DNA of 24,372 nucleotides from Sphingopyxis macrogoltabida (GTDB taxonomy: Bacteria > Pseudomonadota > Alphaproteobacteria > Sphingomonadales > Sphingomonadaceae): contig QFPJ01000041.1 in NCBI GenBank assembly GCA_003241685.1, positions 1 through 24,372 on the forward strand, in the 5' to 3' direction. Positions within the stretch are counted from its first letter, which is position 1, and each line of letters opens with the position of its first letter. The position numbers and the translations under genes are program-made. Positions 13,648-21,584 of the stretch are shown in pieces. Below the pieces are notes generated by a model. The model was not told the origin of the DNA, did not search any database, and was given only the letters and a program-made list of their open reading frames with translations.

Positions 13648-13662
13648 GCAATTTATTGTTGC
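13648..13662. promoter_or_regulatory. Possible LysR-type operator in the frmA / lysR gap
   Basis: GCAA-TTTATTG-TTGC is an interrupted palindrome with an AT-rich centre in the otherwise GC-rich 97-bp gap between the divergent frmA and LysR genes. It ends two bases before the AGGAGG ribosome-binding site of the regulator. LysR proteins usually bind such dyads in the shared intergenic region and repress their own gene. Symmetry and position are seen; binding is inferred. Confidence 0.3.
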
Positions 13663-13674
13663 ACAGGAGGGATG

Positions 13675-14568
13675 ATGGGGGCGTGGGACGGCATCGATGA
13701 GGTCGTGGCGATTGCGGATGCGGGCAGTTTCGTCGCCGCGGCGGCATTGCTTCACACCTCCACCTCGCACGTCAGCCGCGCGGTGGCGCGTCTGGAACAC
13801 CGGATCGGGGCGCAGCTCTTTGTCCGTTCGACGCGCCGGGTCGTCCCGACCGCCGCCGGTAGGACGTTGATCGAGCAGTTTCGGCGGCTGGTCGCCCAAC
13901 GCAATGACGCGCTGTCCGCCGCCGGTGACGACGGCGCCCCGCGCGGCGAGGTGCGCCTGACCTGTTCGATCGCGATGGGCGAACGCTTCGTCGCGCCGAT
14001 CGCGCGGTCCTATGCCTTTGCCTATCCTGACGTGACGGTGACGCTGGAACTGACCAATCGCGTCGTCGACCTGCTGGGCGAGGGGTTCGATCTGGCGATC
14101 CGCACCGGGGCATTGCCCGATTCGGGACTGGTCGCGACGCGCATCGCCTCGCGCGGCCTCTATCTTTGCGCGTCGCCCGCCTATGTCGCGCGCCATGGCA
14201 CGCCGTCGTCGATCGAGGACCTGGCCCGTCATGAATGCCTGCTCGGCACCGCACCCGCGTGGCACTTTCGCCACGGCGGCAAGGACATCGATCACCGCCC
14301 CGCCGGGCGTTGGCGCTGCAACAGCGGCACCGCCGTCACCGAAGCGGCGCTCGCCGGGCACGGCATCTGCCAGCTTCCCGACTTTTATGTGACGCCGCAT
14401 CTGGCCAGCGGGGCGCTCGTTTCGCTGCTCGATTCGCTCCGTCCACCCGAAGAACCGGTCTGGGCCGTCTATCCGCAGCGGCGTCATTTGTTGCCCAATG
14501 TCCGGCTGCTGATCGACAGGTTGCGTGCGGAATTGCCGATCGCCCTCAGGCGCAGCGAAGCGAGTTGA
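13675..14568 (+). CDS. LysR family transcriptional regulator
   Basis: This 297-residue regulator has an N-terminal winged helix-turn-helix (about 5-62: VVAIADAGSFVAAAALLHTSTSHVSRAVARLE, then IGAQLFVRSTRRVVPTAAG). A substrate-binding domain of the CrgA/DmlR-like class follows (about 90-290), with GEVRLTCSIAMGERFVAPIARSY, FDLAIRTGALPDSGLVATRI and EEPVWAVYPQRRHLLPNVRLLIDRL. Divergence from frmA and a 97-bp shared gap suggest it regulates the formaldehyde cluster. AGGAGG is one base before the ATG at 13672 and four before the ATG at 13675, so the second is the better start. The effector is unknown. Its stop codon is nine bases from that of the convergent methyltransferase gene. Confidence 0.9.
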   Translation: MGAWDGIDEVVAIADAGSFVAAAALLHTSTSHVSRAVARLEHRIGAQLFVRSTRRVVPTAAGRTLIEQFRRLVAQRNDALSAAGDDGAPRGEVRLTCSIAMGERFVAPIARSYAFAYPDVTVTLELTNRVVDLLGEGFDLAIRTGALPDSGLVATRIASRGLYLCASPAYVARHGTPSSIEDLARHECLLGTAPAWHFRHGGKDIDHRPAGRWRCNSGTAVTEAALAGHGICQLPDFYVTPHLASGALVSLLDSLRPPEEPVWAVYPQRRHLLPNVRLLIDRLRAELPIALRRSEAS

Positions 14569-14577
14569 TTGCGCCGA

Positions 14578-15204
14578 TCAGCCGCTATGTCTCGCGGCAC
14601 CATATTCGACCCAGCCGAAGGGGCGGGGCGTCTTGGGCATGTAGAAAGCAGCTTGCCGATCGACGGCAAAGCCCGCGGCGGCATAGGCATCGGCGACCGG
14701 CCGGGTGAGATGGCAATTGCCGCCGATCCGCCTCCACAGCGGTTCGACGCGTCGCTGCCAGCGAGCGACACCGGCATCGGGCGCGGCGCCATGTTCCAGG
14801 AACAGCGCGGTGCCGCCGGGTTTCAGCACGCGGCGGATTTCGCGCAGCACCGCCGCCTGATCGGCCACCGAACAGAGGGTGAAGGTGGTGACGACGGTGT
14901 CGAAGCTGGCATCGTTGAAGGGCATGGACTCGCCGAAGCCGCCTTCAATGCTCGCGTCGATGCCGTGCGCGCGGGCCGCCGCGCGGCTCATCGCCAGCAG
15001 TTCGGGCGACGGGTCCAGCCCGGTAAAGCGCGTCACCCGGCTCCAGTCGTAAAATTCCATATTGATGCCGCCGCCGCACCCGAGTTCGAGCACATCGCCC
15101 GCCGCGTGCGGCACCACCTTGCTGCGCGCCTTCATGATCTGTCCCTGCGAACAGGCGCAGCGGATCAGGCGCGGGACCCCATGTCGTTCCCACCAGCTAG
15201 CCAT
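14578..15204 (-). CDS. Class I SAM-dependent methyltransferase
   Basis: This 208-residue protein has the Rossmann-like SAM-binding signature VLELGCGGGINMEFY (motif I, about 38-52), an acidic post-I position in FTGLDPSPELL, a motif II/III region FDTVVTTFTLCSVADQAAVLREIRRVLKPGG, and then LFLEHG. The type is the UbiE/Methyltransf_11 group. The N-terminus WWERHGVPRLIRCACSQGQIMKARSKVVPHA matches a common subgroup of unassigned sequences, sometimes annotated as phospholipid methyltransferases. Substrate is unknown. Its start overlaps the upstream membrane-protein gene by 8 bp, so the two are translated together and may act on the same lipid or membrane-bound substrate. That last point is inference. 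Confidence 0.85.
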   Translation of the reverse strand: MASWWERHGVPRLIRCACSQGQIMKARSKVVPHAAGDVLELGCGGGINMEFYDWSRVTRFTGLDPSPELLAMSRAAARAHGIDASIEGGFGESMPFNDASFDTVVTTFTLCSVADQAAVLREIRRVLKPGGTALFLEHGAAPDAGVARWQRRVEPLWRRIGGNCHLTRPVADAYAAAGFAVDRQAAFYMPKTPRPFGWVEYGAARHSG

Positions 15205-16213
15205 GCGCTCCCCCTTTCAGCCGTGCGGCGGTGATTGCCAGCACATTCGCCTGAATATCGCCCAACAGGCGCTCGCCCCACATCGCGGCATAGGCGTTGA
15301 CCGGCGTCGCCATCGTGTAGCGTGTCCACAGTTCGATGCGCGTCCGTCCATCCGCAAGCGGGATCAGCCGATAGCCGCCGCGTTCGATGCGCAACTGCTT
15401 GCTGTTCGGGTTGATATGACGGTCGGTGCGCAGGTGGATCGACGGATCGGGAAAGGCGAAGCGCCACGCGATCGCCTGCCCCGGCTGCCAGTCGGTCACG
15501 ATTTCCTGAAAAGCGATGCCGTCCTGCCAGCGGGCGTCGCGCACCGCGCCGACGCCGCGGCCGGTCAGGGTGGCATCGACGGGGCGCGGCAACCGCAGCA
15601 CATTCTGGGTGAAGGTCCAGCGGCCTTCGTCCGCCGCGATGCCGGGAATGGCGAGCAGCGCCTGCCAGCTTTCTTCGGTGGATGCATCGACGACGATGGC
15701 GCGCGTCACGACATAACTGTCCTGCGGCGCCGCGACATGCTGGTCGATGAGCAGCGCGAGAAAGGGCAACAGCAACAGCGCGTCGGCGCGAAAGATGCTG
15801 CTGTCGACGCGCGCCTGCTTCTTGCGGTGCAGATAGACGGGCCAGACGCCGAGCAGGCCGAACAGCATCCACAGCGGCATCACCATGACGATACACAGCA
15901 CGCCTTCGCGCAGGAACAGCGCGCCGATCGCCGCGAAACCGACGTTCAGCCACACCGGCACCAGAAAAAAGCTCGACCGGCGCCAGTTGCGTCCCATGCT
16001 GCCCGCCCAGGCGACGAAGGCCGACAGCGCGGCGGGCAGAACGACCAGCAGGGTGTAACCGACGGCACCGCCGGTGCCCGCTTCGATCAGCAGGTAAACG
16101 CCGATGGCGACCGCCGCCGCACCCGCCAATGCGGTGATCAGCGGCCAGCGATGCCGCGTCGCCGACATAGCGGGCCGGGCGGGCCGTTCGTTCATCGCAT
16201 TGTCGTCGTTCAC
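15197..16213 (-). CDS. Membrane protein with C-terminal SRPBCC-like domain
   Basis: This product of about 338 residues starts at GTG 16213, preceded by GGGGGAG; an ATG at 16195 and a GTG at 16264 are alternatives. The N-terminal half has about five hydrophobic segments (LITALAGAAAVAIGVYLLI, VGYTLLVVLPAALSAFVAWAG, FFLVPVWLNVGFAAIGALFL, VLCIVMVMPLWMLFGLLGVW and ALLLLPFLALLI). Positively charged loops such as HRKKQAR place the N-terminus inside. The C-terminal 190 or so residues, from SYVVTRAIVVDASTEESWQALLAIPG, read like a SRPBCC/polyketide-cyclase ligand-binding domain with VDATLTGRGVGAVRDARW. With five segments this domain would face the periplasm. It overlaps the methyltransferase gene by 8 bp. 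I do not recognise a named function. Confidence 0.75.
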   Translation of the reverse strand: MNDDNAMNERPARPAMSATRHRWPLITALAGAAAVAIGVYLLIEAGTGGAVGYTLLVVLPAALSAFVAWAGSMGRNWRRSSFFLVPVWLNVGFAAIGALFLREGVLCIVMVMPLWMLFGLLGVWPVYLHRKKQARVDSSIFRADALLLLPFLALLIDQHVAAPQDSYVVTRAIVVDASTEESWQALLAIPGIAADEGRWTFTQNVLRLPRPVDATLTGRGVGAVRDARWQDGIAFQEIVTDWQPGQAIAWRFAFPDPSIHLRTDRHINPNSKQLRIERGGYRLIPLADGRTRIELWTRYTMATPVNAYAAMWGERLLGDIQANVLAITAARLKGGAHG

Positions 16214-16317
16214 CCGCTCCCCCTTGGCGGCCAGCCTGTCCCTTGCTAGCGCGAATGGCAACACCCATCTGGGACGTGAAGGGCCAACCGCCCGATTCAG
16301 ACAGCAGCAGGACGATC

Positions 16318-17283
16318 ATGCCGACCACCCACCACACCAAAATGCTCATCCTCGGTTCGGGGCCCGCCGGCCTGTCGGCCGCGATTTACGCGGCGCGGGC
16401 GGGAATGCAGCCCATCGTGGTGCAGGGGTTGCAGCCGGGCGGGCAGCTCACCATCACGACCGACGTCGAAAATTATCCCGGTTTCGCGGAGGTGATCCAG
16501 GGGCCCTGGCTGATGGAACAGATGACGGCGCAGGCGGTGCATGTGGGAACATCGATGATCTGGGACACGATCGTCGACGTCGATGTGTCCCAGCGTCCGT
16601 TCAAGCTGACCGGCGATGGCGGCGATGTCTATTTGGCCGAAACGCTGGTGATCGCGACCGGCGCCCAGGCCAAATGGCTGGGCGTGGAGGGCGAGCAGGA
16701 ACTGGGCGGAAAAGGCGTCTCGGCCTGTGCCACCTGCGACGGTTTCTTTTATCGCGGCAAGAAGGTCGTGGTGATCGGCGGCGGCAATACCGCGGTCGAG
16801 GAGGCGCTGTACCTGACCAACCACAGCGACGACGTGACGTTGATCCATCGCCGCGATTCCTTGCGCGCCGAAAAGATCTTGCAGGATCGGCTGCACGCCA
16901 ATCCGAAGATCAAAATTCTCTGGAACAAGGCGGTCGAACGCTTCGTCGGCGGCGAGGGCACGGCGGGGCTGGTCGGCGTCGACCTGATCGACACGGTGAC
17001 GGGCGCGGCGAGCCACGAGCCGACCGATGGCGGCTTTGTCGCGATCGGACACAGCCCGTCGACCGAATTGTTCAAAGGCAAGCTGCCGCTGGACCAGGAC
17101 GGCTATCTGCAGGTGACGCCCGGCACGTCGCTGACATCGATCCCCGGCGTCTTCGCGGCGGGCGACGTCACCGACAAGGTTTACCGCCAGGCGGTGACGG
17201 CGGCGGGGATGGGCTGCATGGCCGCGCTCGATGCCGAACGCTTTCTGGCCGAGGCCGAGTATAAGGCACTGGTCGAGGCATAG
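16318..17283 (+). CDS. trxB: Thioredoxin-disulfide reductase
   Basis: This 321-residue flavoenzyme reduces thioredoxin with NADPH. It has the FAD-binding ILGSGPAGLSAAIYAARAG (11-29), PGGQLTITTDVENYPGF (40-56), the redox-active ACATCDG (Cys137 and Cys140), the NADPH-binding VVIGGGNTAVEEALYLTNHS and the C-terminal FAD motif GVFAAGDVTDKVYRQAVTAAGMG. Length is typical. AGGA seven bases before the ATG at 16318 supports the start. It is divergent from the membrane SRPBCC gene and convergent with hydrolase 1, with 18 bp between the stop codons. Confidence 0.96.
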   Translation: MPTTHHTKMLILGSGPAGLSAAIYAARAGMQPIVVQGLQPGGQLTITTDVENYPGFAEVIQGPWLMEQMTAQAVHVGTSMIWDTIVDVDVSQRPFKLTGDGGDVYLAETLVIATGAQAKWLGVEGEQELGGKGVSACATCDGFFYRGKKVVVIGGGNTAVEEALYLTNHSDDVTLIHRRDSLRAEKILQDRLHANPKIKILWNKAVERFVGGEGTAGLVGVDLIDTVTGAASHEPTDGGFVAIGHSPSTELFKGKLPLDQDGYLQVTPGTSLTSIPGVFAAGDVTDKVYRQAVTAAGMGCMAALDAERFLAEAEYKALVEA

Positions 17284-17301
17284 GCGGCGGCCGGAACGCC
17301 G

Positions 17302-18090
17302 TCAGCCCAGCCGTTCCAATAGTCGCGCCGTCAGCCAGTCGGCGTCATCGCCCGCGAAGCTGTGCGACGCGCTGTCGAGGCGTTCGAGCGGAATCGCGCC
17401 TGGCCGGCAAACATCCGTAAAGGCCTGTGCGGTGCGGTCGCCGGTGGCGAGCAGGATCGTCGCCGGGCAGCTGAGCGCCGCCATCGCGGCGTCGAGCCGC
17501 GCGGGCAGGCTTTCGGGCGCACTGGGCGCCTTGCGCTTGCCGAGCGCCGACAGGCCGCGCGCCAGCTTCCTGAAATCCACCTCACCCTTCACCAGCCGGA
17601 GCAGGCTTTTCGGATCGGTCAGCCGCGCCAGATAGCGCGCGCGAATCGCGGCCGCCGGGGGCAGGGCGGGCTCACCGGCCTCCGCCTCATTCTCGTCATA
17701 GGTCCACGGATTGGCCAGGATCAGCTCGTCCAGCGCCAGCGGCTGGTGCAGCAGCAACGCGCTCGCCGCGTCGCAATTGCCGAAGGCGAGGATGCGCGTC
17801 ACGTGCGGCGCCGCCCGCCGGAAGGCCGCAATGGCCGCGGCAATGTCGGGGGCGCTCGACAGATAGCCGCCGTTGGCGCCTTCGCTGTCCCCGATCCCGC
17901 GCCGGTCGAAACGGAACACCGGATGGCCGGCCTTGGCGATGCGCGCGGCCAGCGTCGCCATGCCGCGGTGCGCGCCGCTGCGGATTTCGTTGCCGCCCGA
18001 CACGATCAGCAGGCCCGTGGTGCCGGGCGCGTCGTCGAGCGTCGCGGCGAGCGCGGCGCCTTCGCAGGGGAAGGTCAGAGGATGCCGCAT
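17302..18090 (-). CDS. Exosortase A-associated hydrolase 1 (alpha/beta hydrolase fold)
   Basis: This 262-residue protein belongs to the alpha/beta-hydrolase family found next to exosortase A (XrtA) genes. It shows LLIVSGGNEIRSGAHRGM, then FRFDRRGIGDSEG, and the nucleophile elbow FGNCDAAS. The nucleophile is Cys106, not Ser (GxCxA). Asp218 in ATGDRT and His243 in SASHSF complete a Cys-Asp-His set. That recalls dienelactone hydrolase-type or acyltransferase-type chemistry through a thioester. GGAG seven bases before the ATG at 18090 sets the start, which lies inside the end of hydrolase 2 (16-bp overlap). It is the last gene of the minus-strand arm of the exosortase accessory region. Substrate unknown. 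Confidence 0.87.
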   Translation of the reverse strand: MRHPLTFPCEGAALAATLDDAPGTTGLLIVSGGNEIRSGAHRGMATLAARIAKAGHPVFRFDRRGIGDSEGANGGYLSSAPDIAAAIAAFRRAAPHVTRILAFGNCDAASALLLHQPLALDELILANPWTYDENEAEAGEPALPPAAAIRARYLARLTDPKSLLRLVKGEVDFRKLARGLSALGKRKAPSAPESLPARLDAAMAALSCPATILLATGDRTAQAFTDVCRPGAIPLERLDSASHSFAGDDADWLTARLLERLG

Positions 18091-18743
18091 GTTGCGCTCC
18101 ACGCGGCGATGTCGTCGGCGATCGCGGTGGCCATGCCAATATCCTCGCCGGGTTCGGCGCGCAGCCACAGCGGCGTTCCCGCGATTCCATCGCCGCCCAG
18201 GGCAACGGCGCGTAGCGGCGCGACCGTTTGAGGTTCGGCAGCGCCAAGCTGCGCCACCATCGCGGGCGACAACAGATTGCCCGCCAACAGCAGCGGGGTC
18301 TTTTTCGCCTCTTCCATCAACAGGTCGGCCGACGATGCTACCCCCGCTTCGCGGTCCGCGGCGACCCGCGCCCGAAGCAGCGTCCGCAGCAGGGATGCGC
18401 CGCCCGCGGGGGCCAGCCGCCACCAGGCATTGGCGCTGGCGGTATCGTCGATCAGAGCCCCGCCGCGCAGCGACGCGACGATGACGGGGCCGTCGATCCG
18501 GGACGCATCCGCCGCCAGCGCCGCCCGCCAGCGGTCGAGGTCGACCGCTTCCAAAGGCACCAGGCTCTCATTCTGGCCGGGCAGGTCCGGCAGGGTCGCG
18601 GCAAAACCCCTGGCGGCGAGCGCGCGTATCGCAAGCGCCAGCGTCCGGCGCATCCGGTTCGCTTCCTCGAACAGCGGCGGGACGATCAGGACGGTGGCGC
18701 GCGGTGCCCCGACCGGGGCGATGGCGAATCGATGCTCGTCCAT
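18075..18743 (-). CDS. Exosortase A-associated hydrolase 2-like protein
   Basis: This 222-residue protein resembles the second hydrolase of exosortase A regions. It starts with a region typical of that family, VLIVPPLFEEANRMRRTLALAIRALAARGFAATLPDLPGQNES, then has the elbow IVASLRGG with Ser91 as candidate nucleophile. The elbow lacks the first Gly (Ala90). The C-terminal third, LWLRAEPGEDIGMATAIADDIAAW, has no histidine at all; the only His is His4. A classical triad is therefore incomplete, and the protein is shorter than I would expect for the family. It may be a scaffold or may use a residue supplied by hydrolase 1, with which it overlaps by 16 bp. Confidence 0.8.
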   Translation of the reverse strand: MDEHRFAIAPVGAPRATVLIVPPLFEEANRMRRTLALAIRALAARGFAATLPDLPGQNESLVPLEAVDLDRWRAALAADASRIDGPVIVASLRGGALIDDTASANAWWRLAPAGGASLLRTLLRARVAADREAGVASSADLLMEEAKKTPLLLAGNLLSPAMVAQLGAAEPQTVAPLRAVALGGDGIAGTPLWLRAEPGEDIGMATAIADDIAAWSATCGIL

Positions 18744-18760
18744 GCGCGCCCGTCGATCCC

Positions 18761-19027
18761 TCAGCCCTTCACCTTGCGCTCGGCAAAGCTCAGAAGATTT
18801 CCGTATGTTTCAAATATTTCGCCATCGACGTCGCTATCGTCGATCACGATGTCCAGCCGGTCTTCCATTTCGGTCAGCACGGTCGCGACCGCCATCGAAT
18901 CAAATTCCGGCAGGTCGCCGAACAGGCCGCTGTCGGCGGTCAGCGCAGCGGCGCGGTCGGCGCCGAGGCCAAGGACGTCGGCGAGCAGGGCGCGCAAGGT
19001 GGCATCGACGCTACGGGTATCGGTCAC
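18761..19027 (-). CDS. Acyl carrier protein, exosortase A-associated
   Basis: This 88-residue acyl carrier protein has a phosphopantetheine site at Ser44 within FGDLPEFDSMAVATVL. It starts at GTG 19027 with AGGAAAG upstream. The GTGA overlaps the stop codon of the acetyltransferase gene, so the start is well fixed. The four-helix pattern is normal. The Asp-Ser motif is FDSM instead of the DSL of fatty-acid AcpP, marking a dedicated carrier. It most likely carries the acyl or aminoacyl group activated by the acyl-CoA ligase gene encoded divergently. This pairing is inference from context. Confidence 0.88.
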   Translation of the reverse strand: MTDTRSVDATLRALLADVLGLGADRAAALTADSGLFGDLPEFDSMAVATVLTEMEDRLDIVIDDSDVDGEIFETYGNLLSFAERKVKG

Positions 19028-20043
19028 GGGTCTTTCCTCAGCAGGGACCGGCCAAAGGCCTTCAATGCCGGACCCCATGCCGCGATGCGCGCCGGATTGA
19101 AAGCCTCGATGCGCCACAAGGGTTCGTGCCGGTTCATCCAGTCGCGCTTATAGGCATCGTTGCCGGTGCCGAAATCGATGCGGTGGACGCCGTCGGCCTC
19201 GATGACATGGCGGAACAGCGCGGCGGACAGCAGCGTGCCGGGCGAGGCTTTCAGGCTGTCCTCGACATGCGCCAGCTTGTGGATGAAGGCGGTGCCATCC
19301 TCCACCGTCCAAAATTGCGCGGCGACCGGCGTGCCGTCGATCCGGGCGAGCCCCATGCGAAAGGTGCCGCGCGCGCTTTCGGTTTCGGCAAAGGCGCGGA
19401 GCAGGGCGGGATCGCCTTCCTCCGGCTTCCAGCTTGCCGCATAGATCGATTCATAGGCGGCCCAGGCGTCGGCGTCGAAGGCGGTCATCAGCGCGATGTC
19501 GACGACGCCCTTCTTCGCCTTGCGCCGGACCGTGTTTTTCAGCGCGCCTGGGCGGCTGTCCCACCACGCGTCATGGTTCATGCCGGTGAGGTCGAGCCAG
19601 TGACGATCGCCCGCCGGCGTCGCCCGGACCCACCAGCCCGCGGCGCGTAGCGCATCGGCCATGCCCGCCTGTTCGACGTCGGGCACGGGATAGAGCGACA
19701 GGCGCGCCGCGCGTGTCCGCAGGTCCGCGAACAGCGCGCGGAGCGCGGCTTCCGGTTGATCACCGCCCCGATAGAGCGGGCGTATCGCGAAGCTGTACCA
19801 GTTGGTCAGCCCCTGAAAATGCCCGGGCTTTCCCATGCGAAGCGGCAACCAGGCGGTGGTGCCGCCGGCGCGTCCCCGGGCATCGCGCCGGGCGGCACCG
19901 GCAAAGCCCTGCGCTTCGAGCAGGTCGAACCAGGCGGCGTGGTCGAACGGCGAGGCAAGGCCGGCCGCGCGCGCATCGGCGGGCAGCCGGTCATCATTAG
20001 CGCGATCTTCACCGTTCCCATGCATAGGCTGGCGCTCTATCAC
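19024..20043 (-). CDS. GNAT/FemAB-like acetyltransferase (BioF2-like domain)
   Basis: This product of about 339 residues has the acetyltransferase-like PF13480 (CelD/BioF2) fold seen in polysaccharide-locus proteins. It shows SFAIRPLYRG near residue 90, then LKNTVRRKAKKGVVDIALMTAFDADAWAAYESIYAASWK, with the family's aromatic and acidic pattern. It continues RGTFRMGLARIDGTPVAAQFWTVEDGTAFIHKLAHVE, then HRIDFGTGNDAYKRDWM. Such proteins transfer acyl or aminoacyl groups, with CoA, ACP or tRNA as donor. Here the next gene is an ACP that overlaps it by 4 bp, so acyl-ACP is a good candidate donor. The start is uncertain: GTG 20043 has AGGAGA just upstream, while ATG 20025 and TTG 20061 are alternatives. 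Confidence 0.82.
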   Translation of the reverse strand: MIERQPMHGNGEDRANDDRLPADARAAGLASPFDHAAWFDLLEAQGFAGAARRDARGRAGGTTAWLPLRMGKPGHFQGLTNWYSFAIRPLYRGGDQPEAALRALFADLRTRAARLSLYPVPDVEQAGMADALRAAGWWVRATPAGDRHWLDLTGMNHDAWWDSRPGALKNTVRRKAKKGVVDIALMTAFDADAWAAYESIYAASWKPEEGDPALLRAFAETESARGTFRMGLARIDGTPVAAQFWTVEDGTAFIHKLAHVEDSLKASPGTLLSAALFRHVIEADGVHRIDFGTGNDAYKRDWMNRHEPLWRIEAFNPARIAAWGPALKAFGRSLLRKDP

Positions 20044-20060
20044 CACTCTCCTAACAGCCA

Positions 20061-21584
20061 ATGACCGACGCCCTCAACCCGCCTTCGCGCCCGATCGACC
20101 ATATCGCCCTTCGCGGCGCGGCGGACACGCCTGCCTTGCTGATCGGCGGCGCGGTGACAAGCTATGCCGATCTCGACGCCGGAGTCGGGCGGCTGGCGAC
20201 CTGGCTGCTCGACCAGGCCGGGGGGCCGGGGGAGCGGGTCGCGAGCTGGAGCGCGAAGACGCGCGCCGCCTGCCTGATGCCGCTCGCCGCGGCGCGCGCG
20301 GGGCTGATCCATGTGCCGGTCAACCCGTTGCTGAAGGCGCCGCAGGTCGCGCATATCCTGGCCGACAGCGGCGCGAAGCTGCTCGTTACAAATCCATCGC
20401 GCGGCGACACGCTCGGCGACGGGCGGCCCGACGATTGCGCCATGGCGGATGGGAAGACCGCCGAAGAGGCGATCGATTCGGGCGGGAGGGGACTCCCGCC
20501 GTCGATCGCCGGGCCCGACGATCTTGCGGCCATCCTCTATACCAGCGGATCGACCGGACGGCCCAAGGGCGTGATGCTGAGCCACGCCAATCTGTGGCTC
20601 GGCGCCGAAAGCGTCGCGACCTATCTGGGCATCGGCGCCGAGGACCGCGTGCTCGGCGTCCTGCCGCTCAGCTTCGATTATGGGCAGAATCAGCTTCTTT
20701 CGACCTGGTATGCGCGCGCCGCCGTCGCGCCGCTCGATTATCTGACGCCGCGCGACGTGGTGAAGGCGGTGGCACGCCACGGTATCACCACGCTGGCGGG
20801 CGTGCCGCCGCTGTGGGTGCAACTGGTTGAAAGCGACTGGCCCGCTGGCACCGCCGCGCATCTCAAGCGCCTGACTAACAGCGGCGGCGCGCTGACGCCT
20901 TCGCTGATCGATGCGATGCGGGCGACGTTCCCCGCGGCGGATATCTATCCCATGTATGGATTGACCGAGGCGTTCCGCTCGACCTTTCTCGAACCCGGGC
21001 TTGTCGCCGATCATCCCACCTCGATGGGCCGCGCGATCCCCCATGCGGAGATATTGGTGTGCCGCCCCGACGGCAGCATCGCCGCCGATGACGAGCCGGG
21101 GGAGCTTGTCCATTGCGGGCCGCTGGTCGCCCGGGGCTATTGGCGCGATCCCGTGCGCACGGCCGAGCGTTTCCGCCCCGCGCCGCCAGCGTCGCGCTAT
21201 GGCGGAACGGCGGTCTGGTCGGGTGACACGGTGCGCCGCGATGCCGACGGCCTGCTCACCTTCGTGGGCCGCGACGACGCGATGATCAAGACGGCGGGCA
21301 ACCGCGTCAGCCCAACCGAGGTCGAGGAGGCGGCCGTGGCGTCGGGGCTGGTTTACGAGGCGGTGGCCTTCGGCGTTCCCGATGGGCGCCTGGGGGCGGC
21401 GATCGTCCTGATCGTGCGCGGCAGGGGCGTCGCGGACCCGGATGCGCTGGCGTCCCATCTGCGGCAGTCCCTGCCCAACTTCATGCAGCCGCAGACGATC
21501 GAATGGCGCAGCGAACTGCCCCGCAACCCGAACGGCAAGCTCGACCGCGTGGCGATCTCCGCCGGCTGGCAGGTGCCGGCATGA
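20061..21584 (+). CDS. Acyl-CoA ligase (AMP-forming), exosortase A-associated
   Basis: This 507-residue adenylating enzyme activates a carboxylic acid as an acyl-AMP and then transfers it to CoA or a carrier-protein thiol. It has the P-loop-like ILYTSGSTGRPKG (158-170), PLSFDYGQNQ, PMYGLTEAFRST, the ATP-binding SGDTVRRDADGLLTFVGRDDAMIKTAGNRVSPTEVE, and the C-terminal catalytic Lys in NPNGKLDR. It matches the ligase family found beside XrtA. No clear ribosome-binding site precedes the ATG at 20061, which lies only 18 bp from the probable divergent GNAT start. The stop codon overlaps the decarboxylase start (ATGA). Its carboxylate substrate is not predictable by eye. Confidence 0.9.
   Translation: MTDALNPPSRPIDHIALRGAADTPALLIGGAVTSYADLDAGVGRLATWLLDQAGGPGERVASWSAKTRAACLMPLAAARAGLIHVPVNPLLKAPQVAHILADSGAKLLVTNPSRGDTLGDGRPDDCAMADGKTAEEAIDSGGRGLPPSIAGPDDLAAILYTSGSTGRPKGVMLSHANLWLGAESVATYLGIGAEDRVLGVLPLSFDYGQNQLLSTWYARAAVAPLDYLTPRDVVKAVARHGITTLAGVPPLWVQLVESDWPAGTAAHLKRLTNSGGALTPSLIDAMRATFPAADIYPMYGLTEAFRSTFLEPGLVADHPTSMGRAIPHAEILVCRPDGSIAADDEPGELVHCGPLVARGYWRDPVRTAERFRPAPPASRYGGTAVWSGDTVRRDADGLLTFVGRDDAMIKTAGNRVSPTEVEEAAVASGLVYEAVAFGVPDGRLGAAIVLIVRGRGVADPDALASHLRQSLPNFMQPQTIEWRSELPRNPNGKLDRVAISAGWQVPA

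Noticed and set aside
11469..13700. Plus-strand open frame of over 740 codons opposite purU and frmA
   Set aside because: It spans two intact, conserved genes and the palindromic gap between them, and its translation is rich in Arg, His and Asp with no domain.
17284..17301. Intrinsic terminator between the convergent trxB and hydrolase 1 genes
   Set aside because: The 18-bp gap is GC-rich but shows no stable stem followed by a T-run on either strand.
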